This document shows, one piece after another, positions 9,488 to 19,867 of a stretch of DNA of 64,000 nucleotides. Each line of letters starts with the position of its first letter. Position 1 is the stretch's first letter. Source of the DNA: Prochlorococcus marinus XMU1402 (GTDB taxonomy: Bacteria; Cyanobacteriota; Cyanobacteriia; PCC-6307; Cyanobiaceae); the NCBI RefSeq assembly GCF_017696205.1, contig NZ_JAAORD010000001.1, positions 62,001 through 126,000 on the forward strand, read 5' to 3'. Position numbers and translations under genes: made by a program. Under the pieces are notes generated by a model. It saw nothing but the letters and a program-made list of their open reading frames with translations. It did not search any database and was not told the DNA's origin.

Positions 9488-9736
9488 TTATAAAATTCCT
9501 GCCCATTTTAAAAATGATTGTTGACTCAATAATTCAATTAGTATTATTGCTAGGAATCCGATCATTGCAAATCTTCCGTTAGTTATTTCAGAATAATTAC
9601 TCCAGCCAAAATTATACATTTCAGTATCTTCATCAATTACTTGATCAATCTTTTCCTCAGTTTTGAGATCGCTACCTTCTAACTCATTATCAACAGAAAT
9701 GTTTTTAAACTCATCTCTATCTTCACCAGTTTTCAT
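9488..9736 (-). CDS. hli: High-light-inducible protein (HLIP/CAB family)
   Basis: This is an 82-residue single-helix protein. The chlorophyll-binding motif is in the C-terminal half: SEITNGRFAMIGFLAIILIE, with the ExxNGR...AM(I/M)GF pattern of Lhc/ELIP/HLIP helices. The first 45 residues are acidic and unlike the short HLIP form found at 37788-37934. HLIPs bind chlorophyll and carotenoid and protect photosystem assembly under light or nutrient stress; Prochlorococcus genomes carry many copies. The stop codon abuts the stop of ycf66. The ABC transporter gene lies 9 bases upstream in sequence on the same strand, so the two may be co-transcribed. Confidence 0.93.
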   Translation of the reverse strand: MKTGEDRDEFKNISVDNELEGSDLKTEEKIDQVIDEDTEMYNFGWSNYSEITNGRFAMIGFLAIILIELLSQQSFLKWAGIL

Positions 9737-9745
9737 AAAAATATT

Positions 9746-11728
9746 TTAGTTATCAAAATTATAGTTTTTTGTAGGGAATAATTGCCAGTTCCCTTTACCG
9801 TTTAAACTTAAAACTTTATTGTGAAATTCTTTTAGAGTTGGACGATGCCCAACACTTATAAGAGAAAGTTCTCTTTTTATAAGCAAACCATAGAGATATT
9901 TTTCAGTTTCAATATCTAATGCACTAGTTGCTTCATCAAGTACTGCAAATTGAGGGGAATTCAGTAAAAGTCTTGCAAAAGCCAGTCTTTGTTGTTCTCC
10001 AAGAGATAATATTCTTGGCCAATCTTGCTTGATATCAAGATTTGGATATCTATCAAGCATAGAATTTAGTTTAACTTCCTTAAGCACAGAGAATAAATGA
10101 TCGTCACTAAATTTACTGACTTCAGTTGGATAACAAAGTTGTTCTCGGAGTGAACCTAAAATCATGTATGGTTTTTGTGGAATAAAAAGTAAATCACCTG
10201 TTTTTGGCTTTTCTATTAACCCTTTATCAGGTTGCCACAAACCACTAATCATTCTTAATAGTGAGGTTTTACCACAACCTGACGGTCCAGTGATTAAAAG
10301 GGTGTCTCTATTATTAATATTCATGCTCAGATCTTTAATAATGGGCTTATTAGAGCCGGGAGTGCATAAATCTGCATTTTTAATGAGTATCTCAGGTTTA
10401 TTTGTAATAGAAATATTATTTTTAGATGGCTTTTCTTTGCTTATTAACTCAACTTCAGATTGAAACCCTTCTAATCTGCTAATGCCTGCAGTGAACTTTG
10501 CAAGTTCATCTATTTGGTTAACTATAAAAAAGAGAGAACCTTCGACCATATTAAATGCAAAATTTGCTTGTACAAATTTTCCGTAATCAATAGTTCCAGC
10601 GAAATATGGAACAGCCATTATTAAATATGGAAAAAATACTCCAGCATAATTAGTCGATCTTTTCATTGTAAATATTATTGTTTTCCAAATTATTAATAGG
10701 TTGAAGTTTTTTACTAAAACTCCCAATCTTCTTTGATTTTCTACATTTTCTGGATATTCTCCTGAATAAAAAGCTATTGCTTCGGAGTTATTTCTTATAT
10801 GAACTAATCCATATCTGAAATCAGCTTCATATCTCAACTGATCAAAATTAATTTTTACTAACCTTTTTCCTGCGTATATTAGAAGTGAAGAAGCTATTGC
10901 AGCAAATGTAAATAGGGAAAAGGTTAACGTTCTACTAATGGTGTAAAGGATAAGAATATTTAGAGAAAAAGTCAAAATCGCATCAAATATCCCAATAGTG
11001 AAAGTTAAGCTTTGTTCAGTAAATGATTTTGTATCTTCGGAGATTCGCTGATCTGGATTGTCAACGTCAGTTGCTTGTTCATCATTCGGATTAAGCTTGA
11101 AGTAAGCTCTATTAGTTAGATACTGGCTGATCAGACTTTTTGAAAGCCACTCTCTCCAAATAATGCTCAATTTTAATGTAAAGAAAATTTGTAAAGCTCT
11201 TATTGGTAGTGCAAAAATAAAGCAAGATGCGTATATTGCTAAAATTCTGTAGAAACCATCTTGTTCTCTTTGAACTAGTGCATTAGTTAAATCTCTTGCT
11301 ATAAAACCAATCCCGGCATTTATACCATTAATTGCTAGTAGCATTAATACAATTATTCCTAATAAAATCCAATGAATCCATCTTTTTGCTTTTAGTTGAT
11401 GTCTAAAACTAAAGAAACTTGAAGAACCTATTACGAATAATGCAGAGAAGATTAATCCCCATTTTCCAGCCCAAATTGTATTAAGAGTGCTAACAACACC
11501 TTCAAAATATTTTTCTAATAATTCTGGTTGAAAATTTTCTAATAAATTAATTAAGCCTGTTAGTAATACAAGGACTATTCCTCCAACGCAGAATAAAAGC
11601 GAGATTAAGAGCCAAATGAATTGTATTCCATTATTTTGCTCAATTGGCAAGAAAAAAGGTTGAGATAATCTCCTTAATTTTTGTAATTGCAATATAAATT
11701 TGGATTTATTATTAACTGCTGTATTCAT
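9746..11728 (-). CDS. ABC transporter, fused permease and ATPase (SbmA/BacA-like)
   Basis: This is a 660-residue half transporter. The N-terminal region to about residue 420 has around six membrane helices and the SbmA/BacA-like features LTNRAYFKLNPNDEQATDVDNPDQRI. The C-terminal ATPase has Walker A GPSGCGKTS near residue 480, signature LSLGEQQRLAFAR near 573 and Walker B FAVLDEATSALD near 593. The signature LSLGEQQR rather than LSGGQ is typical of this family and of peroxisomal ABCD transporters. Relatives move fatty acids, vitamin B12 or peptides, so the substrate here is open. It is the first gene of a possible transcript with hli. Confidence 0.85.
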   Translation of the reverse strand: MNTAVNNKSKFILQLQKLRRLSQPFFLPIEQNNGIQFIWLLISLLFCVGGIVLVLLTGLINLLENFQPELLEKYFEGVVSTLNTIWAGKWGLIFSALFVIGSSSFFSFRHQLKAKRWIHWILLGIIVLMLLAINGINAGIGFIARDLTNALVQREQDGFYRILAIYASCFIFALPIRALQIFFTLKLSIIWREWLSKSLISQYLTNRAYFKLNPNDEQATDVDNPDQRISEDTKSFTEQSLTFTIGIFDAILTFSLNILILYTISRTLTFSLFTFAAIASSLLIYAGKRLVKINFDQLRYEADFRYGLVHIRNNSEAIAFYSGEYPENVENQRRLGVLVKNFNLLIIWKTIIFTMKRSTNYAGVFFPYLIMAVPYFAGTIDYGKFVQANFAFNMVEGSLFFIVNQIDELAKFTAGISRLEGFQSEVELISKEKPSKNNISITNKPEILIKNADLCTPGSNKPIIKDLSMNINNRDTLLITGPSGCGKTSLLRMISGLWQPDKGLIEKPKTGDLLFIPQKPYMILGSLREQLCYPTEVSKFSDDHLFSVLKEVKLNSMLDRYPNLDIKQDWPRILSLGEQQRLAFARLLLNSPQFAVLDEATSALDIETEKYLYGLLIKRELSLISVGHRPTLKEFHNKVLSLNGKGNWQLFPTKNYNFDN

Positions 11729-11769
11729 TACTCAAAAGTTTTATAAGTTAAATTATAACTTTTAAAAGT

Positions 11770-12048
11770 CTATTGACCAAAGCCAATAAGTGAAAGTGCC
11801 CAGTCAGGTAAATTCAAGTAATTCAAGATTGTTGCATCAAATTCATGAACTTTTGGAAGGAATTTATCTAATCCCCACCATAGTAAAAAAGGTAAATTAA
11901 ATAAAATTTGTAATTGCCATTTATAAGTTAAAACACTCCAAATTCTTATTAGCTTAGTTTTGAGAGAATCATCTAGCTCGTCCCAATTTTTTGAGATTAA
12001 ATTTAATAAGTTTTTAGAATCTGTATTTAAAGAATTTGGGGTATTCAT
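11770..12048 (-). CDS. Conserved small protein with a membrane segment
   Basis: This is a 92-residue protein that I do not recognise beyond a picocyanobacterial look. The N-terminal 50 residues are charged and probably helical (LLNLISKNWDELDDSLKTKL). A tryptophan-rich hydrophobic stretch at about 48-66 (WQLQILFNLPFLLWWGLDKF) could be a short membrane helix, and the C-terminus LPDWALSLIGFGQ is also hydrophobic. It lies on the minus strand between the HIT gene (48 bases upstream) and the ABC transporter (41 bases downstream), so it may be part of the def-HIT-ABC transcript. Function unknown. Confidence 0.7.
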   Translation of the reverse strand: MNTPNSLNTDSKNLLNLISKNWDELDDSLKTKLIRIWSVLTYKWQLQILFNLPFLLWWGLDKFLPKVHEFDATILNYLNLPDWALSLIGFGQ

Positions 12049-12096
12049 TTTTACTTTTTACTTATTTATAACCCATAAATATTTCTTTCGAGAGTT

Positions 12097-12438
12097 TTAT
12101 CCTGGGGGCCAATTCATTTTTCTTCCAGATAAAAAATGAATATGTAAATGAAAAACCGTTTGTCCCGATTCTGCTCCAGTATTAATTACTGTTCTCCAAT
12201 TAGTTAAATTTTTTGATTTAGCTATTTTACTACCAACAAAAAGTAGATGCCCTAATAAATTTGCATCTTCTTCAATACACTCTAATAAACTGATTATTGG
12301 CTTTTTAGGAATCACTAAAAAATGTACTGGAGCTTGCGCCTGGATATCATTAAATGCAATACACAACTTATCTTCGTAAAGCTTATCGCAGGGTATTTCT
12401 TCATTAATGATTTTTTGAAATATTGTTGTTTCAGTCAT
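12097..12438 (-). CDS. HIT family nucleotide-binding hydrolase
   Basis: This 113-residue protein belongs to the histidine triad family. The triad is H97, H99 and H101 in VFHLHIHFL, with the C-terminal tail GRKMNWPPG seen in the HINT branch. HINT proteins hydrolyse nucleoside phosphoramidates and adenylated amines; a precise substrate cannot be assigned. The N-terminal TIFQKIINEEIPCDKLYEDK is the normal family start, supporting the ATG at 12438. It follows peptide deformylase with only four bases between them, which suggests translational coupling. Confidence 0.92.
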   Translation of the reverse strand: MTETTIFQKIINEEIPCDKLYEDKLCIAFNDIQAQAPVHFLVIPKKPIISLLECIEEDANLLGHLLFVGSKIAKSKNLTNWRTVINTGAESGQTVFHLHIHFLSGRKMNWPPG

Positions 12439-12442
12439 TAAA

Positions 12443-13048
12443 TTAATTAATTGAGATAACGTCTTTTTCGTTAAACCCTTCTTTTAAAAGTTCTTTATTC
12501 AAATCATCTTTTGAGGTAACTCTATCTACAAATAATATTCCATTTAAGTGATCCATTTCGTGTTGAATACACCTCGCCAGAAGTCCATCTGCTTTCATTT
12601 TTCGTGGTCTACCCATTTCATCTCTAAATTTTAATTTTATAGTTGATGGTCTCACTACATTTAAATAGACACCAGGTATACTTAAGCAGCCTTCTTCGTA
12701 TGAATTAAGGGTTGTTCCAAAGTCTGTAATTTCTGGATTGATTAATATTAAAGGTTCAGCTGCTGAATCTTCAAAATTTACATCTATGACAAGAAGCTCT
12801 TTGTTGATGCCAATTTGAGGTGCAGCAAGTCCAATTCCTTTAGCTGCATACATGCTTTGAAGCATTTCTCTAGCAAGTTTTCTAATCGATTCGTCAACTT
12901 TAGTAATTCTTTTGGAGTTTTGTCTTAATACTTCATCACCAAGTTTATAAATTTCTAAAGATGGATTACCTTTTTGCTCTTTTGCAATTTTTTCTGAGTT
13001 TCCATTTGTTATTGACTTTTTTGCAAGTTGTGAAAAATGGTTTGCCAC
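12443..13048 (-). CDS. def: Peptide deformylase
   Basis: The enzyme removes the formyl group from the N-terminal methionine of new proteins. All three metal-site motifs are present: GIGLAAPQIG at residues 71-80, EGCLS with C121, and QHEMDH with H163, E164 and H167. The 201-residue length includes an N-terminal extension of about 30 residues common in cyanobacterial forms. It diverges from the hydrolase gene at 13126 with 77 bases between. The HIT gene follows immediately in the same transcript. Confidence 0.96.
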   Translation of the reverse strand: MANHFSQLAKKSITNGNSEKIAKEQKGNPSLEIYKLGDEVLRQNSKRITKVDESIRKLAREMLQSMYAAKGIGLAAPQIGINKELLVIDVNFEDSAAEPLILINPEITDFGTTLNSYEEGCLSIPGVYLNVVRPSTIKLKFRDEMGRPRKMKADGLLARCIQHEMDHLNGILFVDRVTSKDDLNKELLKEGFNEKDVISIN

Positions 13049-13125
13049 GTTAGAAAAAGTTTTTAGTTATGAGTTTAGCTATAAAAATATTAGCACTTTA
13101 ATTTACTTTCTTTATATTTTTTTAA

Positions 13126-15051
13126 ATGAGTAATGACGATAAGCTAAAAGTTAGGAAAACTGTATCTAAAAAAGAAGCTTTTAAGGAATTAAGTATTATA
13201 AGGGACACCATTTTTTGGATTGATGTTGTTTGTGAAAGTCAAAATGAAAATGCCATTTTTGCAAGACCATTTAATGACAAAGAGGCGTTTCCCCAGAAAT
13301 TAACTAGTAAAAAATTTAATATTAAAAATAACTTTCATGGATATGGAGGGAAGTCTTATAAATGTATAAATTTTAAAAATAATTTTTATTTGATATGGAT
13401 AGATCAAATAACCAAGGCAATATGGTTTCAAATTTTTAAAGAAGTTTCATTAAATGATAGAAGTTCCAATCAATATCTTGATTCAGTTCAAGAACCTAGA
13501 CAACTATCTAAATCAATTGAGGGAAATTTCGATTCTTCATTTGTCATTTCTGAAAATTTTTTTTTATATGGTATTTGTGAAATCAATAATAGAGATTATT
13601 TATTTTCTTTAAACTTACAAAAAACTAAACAAGATATTCATCGAATAAAAAAATTTAAAAATTTTGCAGGAGATTTATCTTCTAATACTTCTGCTAGCTT
13701 ACTTTCTTGGATCGAGTGGGATTCTCCAAATATGCCCTGGGAAAAAAATGATCTTTTTTTTGCTCAAATTGACTTAGATGGAGAGATACAAAAAATAAAA
13801 AAGTTCTCAAATAAGTTGATCAATTTCAAAAAAAACGTTTCTTTTTTTCAACCTTATTGGATAAGTGAGACACTTTTAGTATGTTCTGAAGATAGTTCTG
13901 GATGGTGGAACTTATTATTTTTAGATGTGAGTAAAATTGATGGCATTTTTATTAAGAAAAGAGTAGAAAGAAATTTCTTTGAATATGGAGCACCGCAATG
14001 GGTCTCTGGAATAACATTTTTTTCAGGGTCTCTAAAAAATTTATTTTGTTTAGCAAAAAAAGAAAATAATTTCATACTGGAACAATATAAAGATCTTGTA
14101 TTTGTTAAAGAATTTCCTACTCCTTTTACTTCAATAAGTGATTTTAATGCTTTTGAGAAGAAACTAGTTTTTAAAGGTTATGGATCTGATTTTTTGAGGA
14201 ATTTATTTGAAATTGATTGTGGAGAACAAGTTTCATCAAATTTTTTTGATGCAATAAAAGTTGAACATATAAAAGATTGTTCCATTCCTGAGTCTTTTTG
14301 GTTTAAAGGTTTTGAAGATAAATCTACTCATTCTTTTCTCTATAGACCGCTTGTGGAAAAATATAGAAAACCACCCCTTTTTGTTAGGGCACATAGCGGC
14401 CCAACTTCATTTTATGATGGATCATATAATTCTGAAGTTCAATATTGGACGTCGAAGGGATTTTTTGTTGCTGAAGTTAATTATGGAGGATCATCTGGAT
14501 TCGGCAAAGCATATAGAGAGAGGTTGAATTATAAGTGGGGCGTTGTTGATTCTTATGATTGCAAAGCACTAGTTCTTGAATTAATTAAATTAAATCTAAT
14601 TGATAGTGAGAAAGTAGTAATTTTTGGTAATAGTGCTGGTGGGTTAACTGCCTTGAATTGTTTATTATATGGATCTATTTTTACAGCTGCAATTTGTAAA
14701 TACCCTGTTCTTGATTTGAATGATATGCATTACAACACTCATAGGTTTGAAAAAGATTATTTAAATTCTTTGGTAGGGAATTATGCAAAAAATCATAATG
14801 ATTATATAAATAGATCGCCGATTAATCATATTAATAAAATAAAGAAACCTATCTTATTGTTTCATGGAAAAAAAGATAAAGTTATTTCTTATAAACAAAC
14901 TTTAAGAATTCAAGAAATTTTGATTCAGAATAATAAGAATTCAGAAGTTATTTTTTTTGAAAATGAAGGGCATGGATTTAAAAATATTGAAAATAAAGAA
15001 GTAGTAATGCAAAAATCTCAAGAATTTTTAACAAATTCTCTAAATATCTAA
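13126..15051 (+). CDS. Prolyl-oligopeptidase-like serine peptidase
   Basis: This 641-residue protein has the two-part plan of acylaminoacyl/dipeptidyl peptidases (S9 family). An N-terminal beta-propeller-like region of about 390 residues precedes an alpha/beta-hydrolase domain. The catalytic serine is S503 in GNSAGG; the other triad members are probably D584 in GKKDKV and H616 in NEGHGF. The oxyanion-side segment NYGGSSGFGKAYRERL also matches S9. The physiological substrate is unknown. There is no signal peptide, so it is likely cytoplasmic. The final four bases overlap the end of sufS on the other strand. Confidence 0.88.
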   Translation: MSNDDKLKVRKTVSKKEAFKELSIIRDTIFWIDVVCESQNENAIFARPFNDKEAFPQKLTSKKFNIKNNFHGYGGKSYKCINFKNNFYLIWIDQITKAIWFQIFKEVSLNDRSSNQYLDSVQEPRQLSKSIEGNFDSSFVISENFFLYGICEINNRDYLFSLNLQKTKQDIHRIKKFKNFAGDLSSNTSASLLSWIEWDSPNMPWEKNDLFFAQIDLDGEIQKIKKFSNKLINFKKNVSFFQPYWISETLLVCSEDSSGWWNLLFLDVSKIDGIFIKKRVERNFFEYGAPQWVSGITFFSGSLKNLFCLAKKENNFILEQYKDLVFVKEFPTPFTSISDFNAFEKKLVFKGYGSDFLRNLFEIDCGEQVSSNFFDAIKVEHIKDCSIPESFWFKGFEDKSTHSFLYRPLVEKYRKPPLFVRAHSGPTSFYDGSYNSEVQYWTSKGFFVAEVNYGGSSGFGKAYRERLNYKWGVVDSYDCKALVLELIKLNLIDSEKVVIFGNSAGGLTALNCLLYGSIFTAAICKYPVLDLNDMHYNTHRFEKDYLNSLVGNYAKNHNDYINRSPINHINKIKKPILLFHGKKDKVISYKQTLRIQEILIQNNKNSEVIFFENEGHGFKNIENKEVVMQKSQEFLTNSLNI

Positions 15052-16301
15052 GAATTGATTTTTAAAAAATTAATAGTATCTTTTAATTTTTCTATAAATA
15101 CATCAATTTCTTCCTTATTGGTTGTGAAATTCATGCTAATTCTAGCCGTTGATTTAATTCCAATGTATCTGTGAAGAGGTTGACAGCAATGATGCCCACT
15201 TCTGATGCAAATTCCTTTTGAATCAAGAATTTCAGCAATATCATTTGAATGTATATTTTTCACATAAAAAGTCGCAAGTGATGCTCTGTTTGGATCTATC
15301 TCGGGAGATGGACCAATAATTTCAACATTTTCTATTTCATTTAATTTTTCAAATAAATATTTAGTAATAGTCTTTTCATATGCATGAATTTCATTCAATC
15401 CAATAGTGTTTATATAATTAATTGCTTCTGCAAGACCTATTGCTTCTGCAATGGCTGGAGTTCCAGCTTCAAATTTATGCGGTAGCTCTGCCCATGTACT
15501 TGTCTCTTCAAAAACATCTTGAATCATTTCTCCACCTCCAAAGAGAGGAGGAATTTTTTCTAGGATTTCTTTTCTTGACCAAAGGAAACCAATACCTGTA
15601 GGGCCGCAAAGTTTATGTCCTGAGCCTGCTAAAAAATCTATATCAAGATCAATCACATCTAGTTTTTGATGGGCCAAACTTTGACATGCATCTATTAACA
15701 CTAAAGAACCTTTTTGTTTGGCTAATTTAGTGATCTCTTTGATTGGATTACAGCAACCCAGAGTATTACTAACATGTACTAGGCTAACAAGCTTAGTTCT
15801 AGATGTGAGTTTTGATTTAAAATCGTCTATATCTAATTTCCCATTTTTATCTATACCTACAAATTTTAATTTGCATTTATTTTTAGCTGCAACCATTTGC
15901 CATGGAACAATATTGCTATGATGTTCCATTATTGATAAAAGAATTTCATCGTTTTCTTGTAATGAAGATTCGCCCCATGATCTAGCTGCTAGATTGATTG
16001 CCTCAGTTGCATTTCTTGTGAAAATGATTTCTTTTGTTGAATTCGCTTTTATATACTCGCTTATTAAATATCTTGCATTTTCAAATTCTTCTGTCGCTTT
16101 AGCACTTAATTGATGTGCGCCTCTATGTACATTGGCATTAAAGTTTTTATAATATTCATTAATTTTTTCTAAGACTTGTATTGGTTTTTGAGTGGTTGCA
16201 GCATGGTCTAAATAAATAATTTGCTCATTACTTTTTAAGTTCTTATTTAAAAGAGGAAAGTCTTTCTTCGTTATTTCAGGAAAATTTTGAATTGTTTTCA
16301 T
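15048..16301 (-). CDS. sufS: Cysteine desulfurase SufS
   Basis: This PLP enzyme takes sulfur from cysteine for iron-sulfur cluster assembly. The PLP lysine is K230 in GSGHKLCGPTG, and the persulfide cysteine is C372 in IRSGHHCCQP, the short-loop arrangement of group II desulfurases. The length of 417 residues is typical. It is the last gene of sufBCDS and starts on the final base of the sufD stop (TAATG), so translation is probably coupled. The sulfur acceptor SufE is not in this window. Confidence 0.96.
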   Translation of the reverse strand: MKTIQNFPEITKKDFPLLNKNLKSNEQIIYLDHAATTQKPIQVLEKINEYYKNFNANVHRGAHQLSAKATEEFENARYLISEYIKANSTKEIIFTRNATEAINLAARSWGESSLQENDEILLSIMEHHSNIVPWQMVAAKNKCKLKFVGIDKNGKLDIDDFKSKLTSRTKLVSLVHVSNTLGCCNPIKEITKLAKQKGSLVLIDACQSLAHQKLDVIDLDIDFLAGSGHKLCGPTGIGFLWSRKEILEKIPPLFGGGEMIQDVFEETSTWAELPHKFEAGTPAIAEAIGLAEAINYINTIGLNEIHAYEKTITKYLFEKLNEIENVEIIGPSPEIDPNRASLATFYVKNIHSNDIAEILDSKGICIRSGHHCCQPLHRYIGIKSTARISMNFTTNKEEIDVFIEKLKDTINFLKINS

Positions 16302-17518
16302 TAATTTTCATTTAAAAGTTTATCAAGCAAATCCCATCTATTTTTTGAAACGGGAATAAATGAAATTATTTCTTGAAAGTAAGAACTTAATTGTAGTTTA
16401 CTTGCTTCTGTTAATGTGATCCCTCTTGTTCGCATATAAAAAAGTTCTTCTTCATTTAATTGTGAAATTGTTGCTCCATGTTTGCATTTGACATCATCAG
16501 CAATTATTTCTAATTGAGGTTTGGTATCTATTTGTGCGCGATTTGATAAAAGTAAATTTCTGCTTAATTGAGAAGCATCAGTTTTCTGGGCAATTTTTGG
16601 AACTATGATTGAACCTTCAAATATCGCATGTGATTTATCATCAGCAAGTGATTTATTGATTTGATCTAGAAATCCATTGGGACCATGAAAGTCTATTTTT
16701 GTAAAAGTAGAAATTTGTTCATCTTTTTTTGTTATTTGCATACCTCTGATATTGGTTTTAGCGTTTCCTTCAGATTGTTTAATACGAATTTCAAATCTTG
16801 CATAATTAAATTTGAAATGTAAAGATCCCAAATTGTATTCGCTATTATTTTGTTGAATTACATTGAGAGAATTTAATAGATTTGATTTGTTTTCACCGTA
16901 AGAAACAACACCATGGTTTACGGAACTATTTTCTTCTAAACAAAAGAACGTTGATTGAGATAATGAAGAGTTGTCTTTACCAAGATTTACTTGTAATAAA
17001 TCAATATCACAATTCTTTTCTAAGAATATTACAAGGGTTTTTGCGTTTAAAGAATTACTTGATGCGTGACTAAAGATTTCAATAGGAGGGATTTGTGATC
17101 CATTTATTTTTAATCCCAAGATATTCTTTTTACAGTTTAAAGAAAGATTTAGTAAGTCACTCCAATTTTCGTTTTGATCAAAACAAGATATCTCTTCTTT
17201 GATAAATTTAACTAATTTATCTTCACTTAGTTGTTTTATTGAATAATTTTCCTCTATTAAATTAATTTGGCAATTTTCACCAATTACTAACCTAATAGTT
17301 TTTTGAGAATTGTTCGGAAAAGGTGTATCAAATTTTGAATCTTTTTCATCAACCGAGTATTTTAAAAAGTTTGAAAATTTTGATTTATTTGAAAGTCGCC
17401 ATAGTTCACTTTTAGGATTAGGGAGGGGGCTAGATTGTAATTTATCTAGACAGATTTTTTGTATTTCTGTAAGATTATTGATCGATTTATTAGTTTTTAT
17501 TTTTTCAATAATTTCCAT
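16301..17518 (-). CDS. sufD: Fe-S cluster assembly protein SufD
   Basis: SufD is the SufB paralogue that completes the SufBC2D scaffold. The 405-residue sequence is least conserved in its N-terminal third and shows the family beta-helix region towards the C-terminus, with ADDVKCKHGATISQLNEEELF and YMRTRGIT. It contains the conserved H in KHGAT. Its position between sufC (four bases upstream) and sufS (one-base overlap) fixes the identification. Confidence 0.95.
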   Translation of the reverse strand: MEIIEKIKTNKSINNLTEIQKICLDKLQSSPLPNPKSELWRLSNKSKFSNFLKYSVDEKDSKFDTPFPNNSQKTIRLVIGENCQINLIEENYSIKQLSEDKLVKFIKEEISCFDQNENWSDLLNLSLNCKKNILGLKINGSQIPPIEIFSHASSNSLNAKTLVIFLEKNCDIDLLQVNLGKDNSSLSQSTFFCLEENSSVNHGVVSYGENKSNLLNSLNVIQQNNSEYNLGSLHFKFNYARFEIRIKQSEGNAKTNIRGMQITKKDEQISTFTKIDFHGPNGFLDQINKSLADDKSHAIFEGSIIVPKIAQKTDASQLSRNLLLSNRAQIDTKPQLEIIADDVKCKHGATISQLNEEELFYMRTRGITLTEASKLQLSSYFQEIISFIPVSKNRWDLLDKLLNEN

Positions 17519-17522
17519 TTAT

Positions 17523-18308
17523 TTAGGTCTCTTTTATAAAGTTATCAGTCCATTCATACCCTTTTTTCTCAAGCTCTAGAGCAAGATCACTTTCACCAGT
17601 TTTTATGATTTGTCCGTCTGACATAACATGGACATAATTTGGTTTAATTTCATCTAATAATCTTTGATAGTGGGTAATAAGTATAATTCCAGTTTGTGCA
17701 TTAGATATTTTTTTAATTCCTGATGCCACTATTCTTAAAGCATCAATATCTAGACCAGAATCGGTCTCATCTAATATTGCTATCTTGGGCTCAAGTAAAG
17801 CCATTTGCAGAATTTCATTTCTCTTTTTTTCACCTCCAGAAAATCCTTGATTTACACTCCTTGATAGGAATGCATGATCCATTTTTACAATTTCTAACTT
17901 TTCTTTAACTAATTCTTCAAAATCAAAAGTATCTAATTCTTCTTTGTTTAGGAATTTCCTTCTAGCATTAGTTGAAACTCTAAGAAACTCAAGATTACTT
18001 ACACCTGGAATCTCAATTGGATATTGAAAACCAAGAAAAATTCCTGATTGAGCTCTTTCTTCAGGTTCTAGAGAGTTGATGTTTTCACCTAAAAATTTTA
18101 TGTCGCCATTTGTAATATTATATGAGGGATGTCCTGCAATGATTTTCGAAAAAGTACTTTTGCCACATCCATTTCTTCCCATAATGGCATGGATTTCTCC
18201 AGGATAGACAGTAAGTGAAACCCCTTTTAAAATTGGAAGATTATCAGTAGATGCAGAGAGATTTTCAACTTCTAAAATTGGATCTGATTCTTTCATTTTA
18301 CTTTGCAT
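17523..18308 (-). CDS. sufC: Fe-S cluster assembly ATPase SufC
   Basis: This is the ABC-type ATPase of the SufBCD complex. Walker A is GRNGCGKST at residues 44-52, the signature is [19 protein letters not shown], and Walker B ends [15 protein letters not shown], all highly typical of SufC. The 261-residue length is normal. The start could be the ATG at 18308 or the second methionine at 18296. The gene lies 21 bases after sufB and four before sufD. Confidence 0.97.
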   Translation of the reverse strand: MQSKMKESDPILEVENLSASTDNLPILKGVSLTVYPGEIHAIMGRNGCGKSTFSKIIAGHPSYNITNGDIKFLGENINSLEPEERAQSGIFLGFQYPIEIPGVSNLEFLRVSTNARRKFLNKEELDTFDFEELVKEKLEIVKMDHAFLSRSVNQGFSGGEKKRNEILQMALLEPKIAILDETDSGLDIDALRIVASGIKKISNAQTGIILITHYQRLLDEIKPNYVHVMSDGQIIKTGESDLALELEKKGYEWTDNFIKET

Positions 18309-18329
18309 TTCAGTTTAGAAATTGATTCA

Positions 18330-19772
18330 TTAACCTACTGATCCTTCGAGTTTAAGTGCCAGTAACTTATCTGCTTCAGCAGCAAATTCCATAGGTAATT
18401 GATTAAATACATCTCTGCAAAAACCGCTGACCATCATGGATACTGCCTCCTCAAATTCTATACCTCTGCTTTGAAGATAAAAAAGTTGGTCTTCTGAGAT
18501 TCTACATGTGCTTGCTTCATGCTCAATTTCAGAATTGGGTTGTTGAGATTTGATGTAAGGGAATGTATTTGCAGAAGCTTGATCCCCTATTAACATTGAA
18601 TCACATTGACTGTAATTTCTTGATCCTGTAGCTTTTGTTCCCATTTTGACAAGACCTCTATAGCTATTTATTGAGTTGCCTGCACTAATACCTTTGCTAA
18701 CAATAGTTGATTTGGTCTTAGGACCAATATGGATCATTTTTGTGCCGGTATCTGCTTGCTGAAGATTATTGGTGAGTGCCACTGAATAAAATTCTCCTAC
18801 AGATTCTTCCCCTAAAAGAAGACAGCTAGGATATTTCCATGTAATTGCAGACCCTGTTTCAACTTGAGACCAGCTAATCTTACTTCTTTTACCTAAACAT
18901 TTTCCTCTCTTGGTGACAAAATTAAAAATTCCGCCAATACCTTCTTCATCACCCGCATACCAATTTTGCACTGTTGAATATTTTATAGAAGCGTCGTCTA
19001 ATGCTATAAGCTCTACAACTGCTGCATGAAGGGTATTTGTATCAAACATTGGAGCTGTACAACCTTCTAAATAACTTACTGAACTTGATTCTTCAGCAAT
19101 GATTAGTGTTCTTTCGAATTGTCCTGAATCTCCACTATTAATTCTGAAGTAGGAAGATAGATCCATAGGGCAGGTAATACCTTTTGGGATATAAACAAAG
19201 GAACCATCACTAAAAACAGCAGAATTTAGTGCGGCAAAATAATTATCACTAGCTGGAACAACTGTACCTAAATATTTTTCAATCAAATCCGGGTGATTTT
19301 TTACTGCTTCACTAATTGAGCAAAATATAACTCCATGTTCAGCAAGTTCTTCTCTAAAAGTTGTTGCTATAGAAACACTATCAAAGACAGCATCTACTGC
19401 TACATTTGTGAGTTTTTTTTGCTCCGTAAGGGGTATTCCCAATTTGTCAAAAGTCTCTAGAAGTTTGGGATCAACTTCATCTAAACTAGAAATTTTCTCT
19501 TTTTGCTTAGGAGCAGAGTAATAAATTATATCTTGATAATCAATTTGTTTATATCCTAACCCTGCCCAATCAGGCTCTTTCATTTTTTGCCATTTTTTAA
19601 AGGCTTTTAATCTAAAATCAAGAAGAAATTTTGGCTCTTCTTTTTTCTGTGAAATTAATCTTATGATATCTTCATTTAATCCCTTCTCTATTTTTTCAGT
19701 TTCAATATCAGTAACGAAACCATATTTGTAAGGCTCTTTTACTACATCTTTAACTAAATTTTCGTTGACCAT
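18330..19772 (-). CDS. sufB: Fe-S cluster assembly protein SufB
   Basis: SufB is the main scaffold on which the SUF system builds clusters. The 480-residue length and conserved segments ([47 protein letters not shown]) are characteristic. It is the promoter-proximal gene of sufBCDS. In many cyanobacteria the divergent upstream neighbour is the repressor gene sufR; here it is instead a small unrelated ORF beginning at 19868, with 95 bases between the two starts. Confidence 0.97.
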   Translation of the reverse strand: MVNENLVKDVVKEPYKYGFVTDIETEKIEKGLNEDIIRLISQKKEEPKFLLDFRLKAFKKWQKMKEPDWAGLGYKQIDYQDIIYYSAPKQKEKISSLDEVDPKLLETFDKLGIPLTEQKKLTNVAVDAVFDSVSIATTFREELAEHGVIFCSISEAVKNHPDLIEKYLGTVVPASDNYFAALNSAVFSDGSFVYIPKGITCPMDLSSYFRINSGDSGQFERTLIIAEESSSVSYLEGCTAPMFDTNTLHAAVVELIALDDASIKYSTVQNWYAGDEEGIGGIFNFVTKRGKCLGKRSKISWSQVETGSAITWKYPSCLLLGEESVGEFYSVALTNNLQQADTGTKMIHIGPKTKSTIVSKGISAGNSINSYRGLVKMGTKATGSRNYSQCDSMLIGDQASANTFPYIKSQQPNSEIEHEASTCRISEDQLFYLQSRGIEFEEAVSMMVSGFCRDVFNQLPMEFAAEADKLLALKLEGSVG

Positions 19773-19867
19773 GTTATCAAAAATAACTTATTACAATTAG
19801 CTTTATATACTTTAACGAAAGATAACCCCAATATTGAGTTTTTTTCCTTTATTAAAACTAAAAATTA